Source of the DNA: Candidatus Amarolinea dominans
GTDB taxonomy: Bacteria > Chloroflexota > Anaerolineae > SSC4 > Amarolineaceae
DNA length: 64,000 nt
Assembly: GCA_016719785.1 (NCBI GenBank)
Contig: JADJYJ010000014.1
Location: forward strand, 86,868-150,867
Direction of reading: 5' to 3'
This document shows, in pieces, positions 27,870 to 35,468 of this stretch. Both the position numbers and the translations under genes were made by a program. The stretch's first letter is position 1. Each line of letters starts with the position of its first letter. The notes beneath the pieces were generated by a model. It searched no databases and had not been told where the DNA came from. It worked only from the letters and a program-made list of their open reading frames with translations.

Positions 27870-29114
27870 TTAGTTTACCAAGAGCGCAGTGAAATACATG
27901 ATGAGTAGACCTACCAGGAAGCCGCCGACGTTGGCCCATGAGTAAAGCGAAGCGCCTTCACGCTCGGCGTAGCCCTTGAGCAGCGCCGTTACTTCTACAA
28001 CGACCTGCCAGATGGCGCCGACCCCCATGCCCAGGAACAGACTGGCCAGCAGCGGCGAGAAGGCGAAGCCGCCGATCCAGGCGCCGAGAATCGCGGGGGA
28101 TCCGGCCAGCAGCGCCAGTCCCAGGAAGGTCAACAAAGCCGGACCTTCGGGAGCTGCTGCGGTGGTTGCCTCGCCTGTCTGCTTTCCAGACACCAGCGGC
28201 GCCGCAATCCCGATGCCTTCGGTGATGTTGTGCAGCGTGAAGCCGATCACCAGGAAGGATCCGAGCGCGGCTTCACCGAGCGCAAACGCCGCGCCGATAG
28301 CGAGGCCTTCGCCCAGATTGTGCAGGCCGATGCTGAAGGCGATCAGGGTTGCCAAGTAGACCCCGCGGCGAGCGGGAGATGAAGCGTCTGTCCTATTGCG
28401 CCGGCCCGAACCGATCGCCAGCAGCACCAGCCAGGTCAGCAGGGCGGCGAAGAGCACCAGCGGAATCCCCTGGAATGCGCCGGGCAGCACGGCCGCCACC
28501 TCGAACGCCTCCAACAGCGTGTCAATCAACAGGAACACCAACAGCCCCAGCGTCAACGCCAGCACGGCGCCGAGCCACTTGCGGCCCATCCGCTTCATCA
28601 CCGGATACCAGAGCAGGCCCAGGCCCACCGGGATGATGCCCACGTAGACGCCAAGCAAGCCGTAGGCCGCGAACTCAGCCAGGCCGGGCTGCGGTGTGGG
28701 CGTGGCGATGGCGACTGCGCCCTCGAACGTGGCCCCGGTCGAGGTGACGATGCGGATCAGGTTCGGCTCGGTCGCCACCCAGGGATAGGGGATGGACAAC
28801 ACCGCCCGCCCCAGGCGGGGGATCGCCGCCGCCGGCGTGATCCGAAATTGCCAGTACGCATCATCCACCATCACCTGCGCCACCGTCACCGGATCAGGCC
28901 CGCCGTTGATGAGGTGCGCCTCGAAGCCAGCCGATGTCACAGTAATGCGCTCGAAAGTCAGGTTTTCGATGGGGGGCAAATCCGCTTTGAAGAGCGCAAG
29001 TGGGTTGCCGAAAGCAAAAACCGCCAGCATCAACGCCAACGCGACCAGCGGGATGAGACCGGAGACCCAAAGGGGCAGGCCCCCGGCAGTGATCCCCTTC
29101 TCTGATGTAGTCAT
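27870..29114 (-). CDS. ZIP-family metal transporter
   Basis: A 414-residue membrane protein expected to move divalent metal ions (Zn, Fe, Mn or others) into the cytoplasm. Helix IV has IGLHNLGEGLAIGAAFALGE and helix V FTLHNITEGIGIAAPL, the paired HN-x-x-EG motifs of the ZIP metal site. Residues ~45-145 are an unusual extracytoplasmic domain with beta-rich sequence, absent from short ZupT-type proteins. It is 16 bases downstream of the multicopper oxidase gene and probably co-transcribed. Confidence 0.9.
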   Translation of the reverse strand: MTTSEKGITAGGLPLWVSGLIPLVALALMLAVFAFGNPLALFKADLPPIENLTFERITVTSAGFEAHLINGGPDPVTVAQVMVDDAYWQFRITPAAAIPRLGRAVLSIPYPWVATEPNLIRIVTSTGATFEGAVAIATPTPQPGLAEFAAYGLLGVYVGIIPVGLGLLWYPVMKRMGRKWLGAVLALTLGLLVFLLIDTLLEAFEVAAVLPGAFQGIPLVLFAALLTWLVLLAIGSGRRNRTDASSPARRGVYLATLIAFSIGLHNLGEGLAIGAAFALGEAALGSFLVIGFTLHNITEGIGIAAPLVSGKQTGEATTAAAPEGPALLTFLGLALLAGSPAILGAWIGGFAFSPLLASLFLGMGVGAIWQVVVEVTALLKGYAEREGASLYSWANVGGFLVGLLIMYFTALLVN

Positions 29115-29130
29115 TATGTCACCTCGGTCC

Positions 29131-30162
29131 TCACGCCGTGGCCTCGAACAGGCCCATCCAACCCAGCTCGGCCAGCTCGCTCTGGTGCGCGTGGAACATG
29201 TACTGGCCGGGGTATTCCAGGGTGAACTCCAGCACGTGACGCTCGCCCTGCCCCATGATCACGTTGTCAGTGTACTCGTACTGCTCCAGGTTGGTGCCGG
29301 TGCGGTAGAGCCGATACATGCTGGCGTGCAGATGGAAGGAATTCACGGGGTCGAACTCGGTCACGTTGACCAGGTAAACCCGGATCAACTCGCCTACCTT
29401 GACCTGGATGGGGTGTTTGACGTAATGGAACGCGACGGTGTTGACCGCGTAGACCTCGTTCTCGTTGTCGAAGTTGGTATCGAAGCCGTTCATCACCATC
29501 ACCATCTCCCTCGCCGGCGGACGGCCTGCTGGCGGATCAATGATGAACGCCCCGTAGAGGCCCTTGTGGATGTGCCGCTTGAGGGGCATCACGTGGCAGT
29601 GATACAGATGCAGCCCGAACGGCTTGGCCTCGAACTCGTAGACGAAGTCGCCGCCGGTCGGGACCACCGGCGTCACGCCATCCATGCTCGGCGGATGGAT
29701 GCCGTGAAAATGGATGGTGTGCGGATGAGCGGAGGCATTGCGGAAGCGGAAACGCAACAGGTCGCCCTGCCGGCAGCGAAACGTCGGCCCTGGAACCTGG
29801 CCGTTGTAGGTCCAGGCGGGGAAGAACACGCCCGGCGCCACCTCGATCTCTTTGTCAACTGCAGCAATCTGCCACTCGCGCACGGTCCGTCCATCGGGCG
29901 CCACACTCTCCTGACCCCAGTCGAAGTCATACAGAAACTCGGTCGGGTCGAAATTCGCCAAATTCACCTCGCCGACCAGCCCGCTGTTTTCACCGTGGGC
30001 CATCCCCGCAGCAGGGACCGCCGCCACGCCGGTGTGGTCAGCCACTGGTGTGTGTTCCTGCGCGGCGACGCCGGCCGCAAACAGAATGGCCACGCCACTC
30101 GTGGCCACGCTTGCGGCCAGAAACTCCCGTCTGCTTAGCCGCCCATTCGCCTTACTTTTCAT
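29131..30162 (-). CDS. Two-domain multicopper oxidase, Tat-exported
   Basis: 343 residues from ATG 30162; the longer frame to 30303 lacks a signal. The twin-arginine motif SRREFLAAS directs folded export. Domain 1 has HTIHFHGIHPP and the type-1 copper site HLYHCHVMPLKRHIH; domain 2 has NSFHLHASM and YMFHAHQSE, where Ala replaces the type-1 Cys. So type-1 copper is present only in domain 1, as in type B two-domain oxidases that work as trimers. Substrates could be Cu(I), Mn(II), Fe(II) or phenols. It lies between ZIP and methyltransferase genes in a metal locus. Confidence 0.88.
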   Translation of the reverse strand: MKSKANGRLSRREFLAASVATSGVAILFAAGVAAQEHTPVADHTGVAAVPAAGMAHGENSGLVGEVNLANFDPTEFLYDFDWGQESVAPDGRTVREWQIAAVDKEIEVAPGVFFPAWTYNGQVPGPTFRCRQGDLLRFRFRNASAHPHTIHFHGIHPPSMDGVTPVVPTGGDFVYEFEAKPFGLHLYHCHVMPLKRHIHKGLYGAFIIDPPAGRPPAREMVMVMNGFDTNFDNENEVYAVNTVAFHYVKHPIQVKVGELIRVYLVNVTEFDPVNSFHLHASMYRLYRTGTNLEQYEYTDNVIMGQGERHVLEFTLEYPGQYMFHAHQSELAELGWMGLFEATA

Positions 30163-30235
30163 CACAACCTCTCTTACATCCAATCCTTCTAGTTCGCTGG
30201 CGCTTCTTCCGCGAGGTCTCCTTCGATTTCTTTTT

Positions 30236-30841
30236 TCAGCGCGGAAGGAACATCGGCACTCTTGCCGCGTAGGCATGCCACTCCGCGCCGAATGTCTCTT
30301 CAAGCGAAACTTCTTCGCGCCGCGCCCGACGATGAAACGATGGCACAGTCATTGCCAGCAACGCCAGCGGCGTCCACGTGCGATATGTCAACAGGACTCC
30401 GAGTATCACCAGCCAGTAGCCAAGATACATCGGATGGCGGATGAAAACATACGGTCCGCGCTGGACGAGGCGATGTTTCTCCTGTAATGGTGCGGACGAA
30501 CTTGTGCTGATCCCGTACACAGCGCCCAATGCCCAGCGCGCCCATAACGGGAGGAACAACCCGACGAGAAAGATCCCCAGCCCGATGGAGCGCAGAATCG
30601 TTGTTCCAGGTTCTGACAGGCGTAAAGGCAGGGGAATCCACAACACGGAACCGAGCCAGATAAACATGGCAATCGTCGTAAATCCGAGCATGACCTGTCC
30701 CCAGGCTGGCAAAGCAAACCAGCGGCTCGATATAGTCCGCGCCGATTTCTGCGAGCGAACACTGACAAGCCAACTACCTATCACAACGATCATGAGCACC
30801 GCTGAACCTGCACTCACCACCCAATCTGTGACGGTTTCCAT
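30236..30841 (-). CDS. Isoprenylcysteine carboxyl methyltransferase-like membrane protein
   Basis: A 201-residue integral membrane protein with about five helices. The ICMT/PEMT signature RGPYVFIRHPMYLGYW lies near residue 130, followed by a conserved acidic tail (EETFGAEWHAYAARVP). Bacterial members usually have unknown methyl-acceptors and often sit beside metal or steroid genes. It starts one base after the P-type ATPase stop, so it is part of the ArsR-ATPase operon. Confidence 0.85.
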   Translation of the reverse strand: METVTDWVVSAGSAVLMIVVIGSWLVSVRSQKSARTISSRWFALPAWGQVMLGFTTIAMFIWLGSVLWIPLPLRLSEPGTTILRSIGLGIFLVGLFLPLWARWALGAVYGISTSSSAPLQEKHRLVQRGPYVFIRHPMYLGYWLVILGVLLTYRTWTPLALLAMTVPSFHRRARREEVSLEETFGAEWHAYAARVPMFLPR

Positions 30842-30842
30842 A

Positions 30843-33191
30843 TTACTTTCTCTCCTGATATCCCAGCAACCTCAAAGCATTTGCCACAACGACCAGCGTA
30901 CTGCCTTCGTGGAAGATGATGGCAATGCCGATGCTGACGATGCCCGTCAACGATGTGATGATGAGCAGGGCAATCACGCCGAGAGAGATGAACAGATTTT
31001 GCATAATGATCGCGCGGGTGGCGCGTCCAAACCCAACAGCAAAAGGCAGTTTGGACAGATCATCGCCCATCAAGGCAACGTCGGCTGTTTCCAATGCAAC
31101 ATCCGTCCCTGCGCCGCCCATGGCAATCCCCACCGTCGCATTTGCTAGCGCGGGGGCGTCGTTCACTCCGTCGCCGATCATGGCAACCTGTCCATATTCC
31201 TTTACAAGATCGCGAATGATTGTCAGTTTATCTTCGGGCATCAGGTCAGCGCGAAATTCCGTCAGCCCAACTTCAGCGGCAATGGCGGAGGCGGAACGCG
31301 CGTTGTCGCCCGTCAACATGATGGTATGCGCCACGCCCAATTGTTTCAGCGCTTGCATGGTCGGCGCGGCTTCGCGGCGCAAGGTATCGGCGAGAGCAAT
31401 CAAACCAACCAACATATTATTCACTGCGACCCACATCAAAGTCTTGCCCGCCTGCTGAAATGACTGCGAGTGATCGAGCGCGTCGGGGGAGAGCGGCACA
31501 CCCGCTTCACCCATCAATTTTTGATTGCCGATCCAAACCGTCTTGCCATTCGAGACGGCGCGCAAGCCGCGTCCCGTCAGCGACTCGACTTCATCCATAA
31601 CGGAAACAGGCAGACCCCGAGTCTGAGCCGAGCGGACGACTGCCTGGGCGAGGGGATGCGCGGATCGTGATTCCGCTCCCGCGGCGAGGGACAATAAATC
31701 CGCCTCCTTCCACCCCGAGGCTGGGACCACGACGATATCCGTTACCTCAGGCTGACCATGAGTCACCGTACCCGTTTTGTCGAAGGCGATGACTTTGAGA
31801 CGACCCAGGTTTTCGAGATGCACGCCGCCCTTGACCAGCACACCGTTGCGCGCGGCTTGCGCGACGCCCGCGAGGATCGTGGCAGGCGTGCCAAGCGCGA
31901 GGGCGCAGGGCGAGGTAGCGACGAGGAGAGTCATTGCGCGGAGAAAAGAGTCGTGGAACGGAAAACTGAACAACGGGGGAACGATGATGATCAGCGCGGT
32001 GAGGACCAGCACGGCGGGAACAAAGACCCGCTCGAATTTTTCGACGATTTGTTGCGTGGGTGATTTTTGCGCCTGGGCTTCCTCGACCATTTTCATCACG
32101 CGGGCAAGCGTTGAATCTTTGGCAAGGCGCGTCACTTTCACTTCCAGCGCGCCTTCGCCATTGACCGTGCTTGCAAAAACATTGTCGCCAGGCGCTTTAT
32201 CAATGGGCAGAGATTCGCCCGTCACCGAGGACTGGTCCACGCCAGAATTTCCATCCAGGATGATGCCATCCATGGGAATGCGCACGCCAGGGCGGACGAT
32301 GACGACATCATCGAGTCGCAAAGATTCAACGGGAAGTTCCTGCTCTTTTCCATCGCGGCGGACGAGGGCGGTCTTTGGGGCCAGGTCTGCCAGTGCTCGT
32401 ACTGCTGCGCGGGCGCGATCGAGGGCGCGTTCCTCCAGCACATGTCCCAGACTGAACAGGAACAGCAGCAGGCCGCCCTCCGCGAAGTCGCCCAACGCGG
32501 CCGCGCCCAAGGCCGCGATCACCATCAGCAGATCGGTGTCGAAGCGCCGCTCGCGCAACGCGTGGAAGGCGTGGCGGCCGACGTCCCACCCGCCGAGGAG
32601 ATAGGCGCCGAGGTACAAGGCCAGGCTCGCCGGCCCAGGCAGCCCCAAGAAGCCGCCCCCGGCCCAACCGAGCAGCACGAGCAGCCCCGCGGCCAGGCTA
32701 AAGAGCAGTTCCCGGTTCTCCTGGAACCAGCTCCGCAAGCCAGCGACCGGGATGGTGTAGCCTAGCGAACGCACGCGGTGCTCGATGGCCGCCTGGTTGA
32801 CCTTCTGGCCGTCGAACTCTACGCGCATGCTCTGGGCTGCGTAATTCACGCTCACCGTCAGCACGCCGTCGAGCCGGCCCACGCCGTGCTCGATCACCGT
32901 CACGCAGTCCGAGCAGTCCATCCCCGCGATGGGTAGGTGGATGTGATGGAAACGGTCGGTGATCTGTGCGCCGGCCCGCTGCGCCAGGCGCTGCACGGCT
33001 TCCAGAGACAGCAGATTGGGATCGTAGTGCAGGCAGACCAACGCCTGGCCGTTTTGGCGCTCGATATGAGCCTGTTGGATGCCCTTGCGGGCGGCGATCA
33101 GCTCGGTGAGCCGGCCCACGCATTGGTCGCGTTCGTCCTCGATGTGAGGCAGCACGACGGGGATTTCTAATTGAAGGGTGGATGCGGACAT
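30843..33191 (-). CDS. P1B-type metal-transporting ATPase with SPC motif
   Basis: A 782-residue efflux pump. Residues ~1-75 form a degenerate HMA-like domain without CxxC; ~78-150 form a true HMA domain with GMDCSDC. The membrane metal site in helix 6 reads ATSPCALALGTP, so SPC instead of the CPC of copper or zinc pumps. The phosphorylation site is DKTGTVTHG, the hinge GDGVNDAP, and the last helices contain HEGSTLVVV. SPC plus HEGxT marks the P1B-4 class (Co, Fe, Ni, Zn), which usually lacks N-terminal HMA domains. Follows the ArsR gene by three bases. Confidence 0.9.
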   Translation of the reverse strand: MSASTLQLEIPVVLPHIEDERDQCVGRLTELIAARKGIQQAHIERQNGQALVCLHYDPNLLSLEAVQRLAQRAGAQITDRFHHIHLPIAGMDCSDCVTVIEHGVGRLDGVLTVSVNYAAQSMRVEFDGQKVNQAAIEHRVRSLGYTIPVAGLRSWFQENRELLFSLAAGLLVLLGWAGGGFLGLPGPASLALYLGAYLLGGWDVGRHAFHALRERRFDTDLLMVIAALGAAALGDFAEGGLLLFLFSLGHVLEERALDRARAAVRALADLAPKTALVRRDGKEQELPVESLRLDDVVIVRPGVRIPMDGIILDGNSGVDQSSVTGESLPIDKAPGDNVFASTVNGEGALEVKVTRLAKDSTLARVMKMVEEAQAQKSPTQQIVEKFERVFVPAVLVLTALIIIVPPLFSFPFHDSFLRAMTLLVATSPCALALGTPATILAGVAQAARNGVLVKGGVHLENLGRLKVIAFDKTGTVTHGQPEVTDIVVVPASGWKEADLLSLAAGAESRSAHPLAQAVVRSAQTRGLPVSVMDEVESLTGRGLRAVSNGKTVWIGNQKLMGEAGVPLSPDALDHSQSFQQAGKTLMWVAVNNMLVGLIALADTLRREAAPTMQALKQLGVAHTIMLTGDNARSASAIAAEVGLTEFRADLMPEDKLTIIRDLVKEYGQVAMIGDGVNDAPALANATVGIAMGGAGTDVALETADVALMGDDLSKLPFAVGFGRATRAIIMQNLFISLGVIALLIITSLTGIVSIGIAIIFHEGSTLVVVANALRLLGYQERK

Positions 33192-33194
33192 TCG

Positions 33195-33605
33195 CTAGGC
33201 CTCTCTGCGTAGATGCTGGGCGTGCGCCAGGGCATCGCCCAATAACTGTTCGACATGTGCGTCGCTCAGGGTATAGTAGGCCAGCCGGCCTTCCTTGCGG
33301 AACTTGACCAGCCCCAGACTACGCAATAGCCGCAGTTGATGGGAGACGGCCGACACGCTGATGCCTACCAACGCCGCCAGGTCACAGACGCACAGCTCGG
33401 CCTGGGAGAGTGCGAACACGATCCTGGCGCGGGTCGGGTCTGCGAGGATCTTGAAGATATCCGTAACGTGCGTGATGGCAGTAGCGGTTGGCATCCGGCT
33501 GGCAACCGCCCGCACGCGGGCCTCGTCAACGTACAAGATTTCGCAGACGTCATCCTGGGTCTCAACGACTGGCGGCGGAACGGTCTTCAGGGCGATCTCA
33601 GGCAT
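33195..33605 (-). CDS. ArsR/SmtB-family metal-responsive repressor
   Basis: A 136-residue winged-helix repressor. The DNA-binding region reads LVGISVSAVSHQLRLLRSLG, with the metal-binding motif ELCVCDL in the preceding helix and His-rich C-terminus (DAHVEQL, AHAQHL) that could form an alpha-5 site. An N-terminal Cys/Asp stretch (DDVCEILYVDE) resembles CadC or CmtR-type extra ligands. AAGGAGAG precedes ATG 33605. It heads the operon with the P1B ATPase, so it should derepress under excess metal. A palindrome at 33832-33849 is a candidate operator. Confidence 0.92.
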   Translation of the reverse strand: MPEIALKTVPPPVVETQDDVCEILYVDEARVRAVASRMPTATAITHVTDIFKILADPTRARIVFALSQAELCVCDLAALVGISVSAVSHQLRLLRSLGLVKFRKEGRLAYYTLSDAHVEQLLGDALAHAQHLRREA

Positions 33606-33844
33606 CCGAACTCTCCTTTACCAGGCAGCCGACGCGGCATCACACGACGGCTACATATCATCCAATGAGTGGCGAGCGAACTTGGCGCTGGCGCAGTAAC
33701 CGCCGCGATTGCATGCTGGACGTGCTGTGTGCATTCGGCGCAATCCATGCCGGCTACAGGAATATCAAGGGTCTCTATTCCAGGCATTCTCTCCATCTCC
33801 GGTGAGACCGCTCTCAATAAGTCAACAGTTGCATACTTGCTCAA
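33587..33844 (-). pseudogene. HMA heavy-metal-binding domain remnant
   Basis: From 33787 or 33844 the frame reads LDIPVAGMDCAECTQHVQHAI, the start of an HMA domain with CxxC, and then degenerates into unrelated sequence before overlapping the ArsR start. It looks like the N-terminus of a P-type ATPase or copper chaperone whose remainder has been lost. Translation from a TTG is possible but the product would lack most of the fold. Confidence 0.6.
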
Positions 33845-33849
33845 GTATG
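33832..33849 (-). promoter_or_regulatory. Palindrome, candidate ArsR operator
   Basis: CATACTTG-CT-CAAGTATG is a perfect inverted repeat upstream of the ArsR operon on the minus strand. Weak promoter-like boxes lie around it. Size and AT-rich arms suit an ArsR/SmtB-type dimer, but the binding protein is inferred from position only. Confidence 0.45.
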
Positions 33850-33915
33850 GAAATGATACCGCGATTGGGCATGTGTGTCAAATGCTGCGCCGGACAAGCT
33901 GCGGAGTCAGGAAAC

Positions 33916-34216
33916 ACCGCGCCGATCGAGGTGAAGAAGGGCCAGCGCGTGCGCGTGCGGCTGGCGAACGTCGGTTAGGTCACGCACCCCATGCACCTGC
34001 ACGGCATCAACTTCAAGATCGCGGCCTACGACGGTATGCCGTTGCCGCCTGAGCAACAGCAACACGATTCCCGTCAACCCGTGCGAGTTGGCAGACATCG
34101 AGTTCGTGACCGACAACGTAGGAACCTGGATGCTCCATTGTCACGTGCTGCACCCCGTCACCAACGACGGTGCGGAGCCAGGTGGGCTGGTGGCGCTGGT
34201 CAAAGTCACCGAGTAA
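33916..34216 (+). pseudogene. Multicopper oxidase, 3' remnant
   Basis: Reads NTAPIEVKKGQRVRVRLANVG, then a TAG (33976-33978) where Tyr is usual, then THPMHLHGINFKIAAYDG. After a frameshift near 34050 it reads TIPVNPCELADIEFV and the C-terminal copper motif TWMLHCHVLHPVTNDG, ending TAA 34214-34216. The upstream two-thirds of the gene are missing. Distinct from the intact oxidase at 29131 because it keeps HCH at the C-terminus (a three-domain or CopA-type enzyme). Confidence 0.8.
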
Positions 34217-34223
34217 GCTAATC

Positions 34224-34256
34224 GGACCTCGGAGGTCTCGAAGACCTTCAAGGTCC
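34224..34256. repeat. REP-like imperfect palindrome
   Basis: GGACCT...AGGTCC with inner GGTCT/AGACC arms directly after the oxidase remnant. It may form a hairpin and act as a terminator; no U-tract. Confidence 0.45.
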
Positions 34257-34409
34257 TCTCATCACCGCGCCGAATGGCCTAACGCGCTCCGCGCCGAAAA
34301 GCCCTGGCATGCCCCCCCGGGATGCGCGACGATAGAGACCAGGTTGCGAAAGGGCGCGTAGCGAGATGCTGAGCGCTGCCGCTTTGATCCAGAAAGTGAG
34401 GGTAGATTT

Positions 34410-34649
34410 ATGATGGGTGGATGGGGTTGGGGCATGGGCCTCTGGGGTGGCTTAGGCATGCTCCTGTTCTGGGGGCTGATCATCGGTTTGGTGGTTTGGC
34501 TGGTTGTGACGCTGACGCGTTCGGGCCAGAGCGGAGCGAGCCGCAGCGCGCAGCCCGACACGGCGCTGGAGACCCTGCGGCGCCGGCTGGCGGCCGGCGA
34601 GATCACAGCGCAGGAGTTCGATGCGTTGCGGCAGAAGCTGAGCGTTTGA
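34410..34649 (+). CDS. SHOCT-domain small membrane protein
   Basis: 79 residues. A Gly/Trp-rich start and one membrane helix (MLLFWGLIIGLVVWLVVTL) are followed by a C-terminal SHOCT motif (LETLRRRLAAGEITAQEFDALRQKL). Such small proteins are common in metal and envelope-stress regions, and their role is unknown. A GTGAGGG stretch precedes the ATG. Only seven bases separate its stop from a rhodanese remnant. Confidence 0.85.
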   Translation: MMGGWGWGMGLWGGLGMLLFWGLIIGLVVWLVVTLTRSGQSGASRSAQPDTALETLRRRLAAGEITAQEFDALRQKLSV

Positions 34650-34656
34650 AGCTGAC

Positions 34657-34770
34657 GCCAAGATTGTGCTATACTGCCGCAGCGGCCGGATGAGCGATAT
34701 CGCTGCGCGACGGTTGGTCGGCGGCATGGTCGCCTGGGAAGCCAGCGGACGCTCCCTGGTTCAACGTTAA
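34657..34770 (+). pseudogene. Rhodanese C-terminal fragment with internal in-frame deletion
   Basis: 37 residues closely matching the end of the rhodanese lipoprotein at 23096-23527: KIVLYCRSGRMSDIAARRLV then GGMVAWEASGRSLVQR. Eleven residues (ELGYTNVYDVT in the full gene; 33 bases) are missing between the two halves, and the whole N-terminus is absent. No start codon or signal peptide is present, so this is a decayed partial duplicate. Confidence 0.8.
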
Positions 34771-34799
34771 TCCTGTCGCGTGACAGAGGACAGTGTGCC

Positions 34800-35468
34800 A
34801 TGACGGGTTCTGTACCCTTGCGTGTCTTGCTCGCCGATGACCACGCCATCGTGCGCAAAGGCATCCGTGAGTTCCTGGAAGAGGACGGCGAGGTCACGGT
34901 GGTGGCGGAGGCGTCCGGCGGCGCGGAGGCCGTGCGCCTGGCTGGCGAATACCGGCCGGCCGTGGTCGTGCTCGACGTGCAGATGCCCGGCGTGAACGGG
35001 ATCGAGGCCACGCGCCAGATCAAGGCCGCCTACCCGGAGATTCGGGTGCTGATCCTCACCGCCTACGATGAGGATCCGTACGTTTTCGCCCTGCTGCGCG
35101 CCGGCGCCGACGGCTATGTGCTGAAGAACAGCGACCCTGACGATCTGGTGCGGGCGGTGAAGACGGTGGCGAGCGGCGGCAAGGTGTTGGCTCCAGATAT
35201 CGCCGCTAAGGTGGTTGCGCAGATAACCTCCGGCAAACCGGCGGCGGCCGCCGAGCAGGTCGAGCCACTGTCCGAGCGCGAGCTGGAGGTGTTGCGCCTG
35301 GCCGCTCACGGCCTGACCAATAAAGCGATTGCAGCCGAATTGGGCGTCAGCGATCGCACCGTGCAGGGGCATCTAGCCAGCATCTACGGCAAGCTGGCGG
35401 TTGCCAGCCGCACCGAGGCGGTGACGAAGGCGCTGAAGCTGGGCTGGCTGGTGTTGGATGACGCCTGA
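34800..35468 (+). CDS. NarL/FixJ-family response regulator
   Basis: A 222-residue two-component regulator. The receiver (1-120) has the acidic pair in LLADDHAIVRKG, phosphoacceptor Asp in VVVLDVQMPGVNG and Lys in GYVLKNSD. A LuxR-type helix-turn-helix (~155-215) reads LSERELEVLRLAAHGLTNKA. It overlaps the kinase gene by 11 bases, so the two form a cognate pair. Its position among copper and redox genes suggests they may be targets; this is inference. Confidence 0.94.
   Translation: MTGSVPLRVLLADDHAIVRKGIREFLEEDGEVTVVAEASGGAEAVRLAGEYRPAVVVLDVQMPGVNGIEATRQIKAAYPEIRVLILTAYDEDPYVFALLRAGADGYVLKNSDPDDLVRAVKTVASGGKVLAPDIAAKVVAQITSGKPAAAAEQVEPLSERELEVLRLAAHGLTNKAIAAELGVSDRTVQGHLASIYGKLAVASRTEAVTKALKLGWLVLDDA

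Noticed and set aside
33976..33978. Pyrrolysine or amber-encoded residue in the multicopper oxidase remnant
   Set aside because: The same remnant has a frameshift and has lost its 5' part, so it is a pseudogene regardless of the TAG; kept only as a low-interest observation together with the cytochrome case.
33532..34221. Plus-strand frames running through the ArsR start region
   Set aside because: Only the segment from about 33916 has multicopper oxidase similarity; the upstream part is the shadow of ArsR and the HMA remnant.
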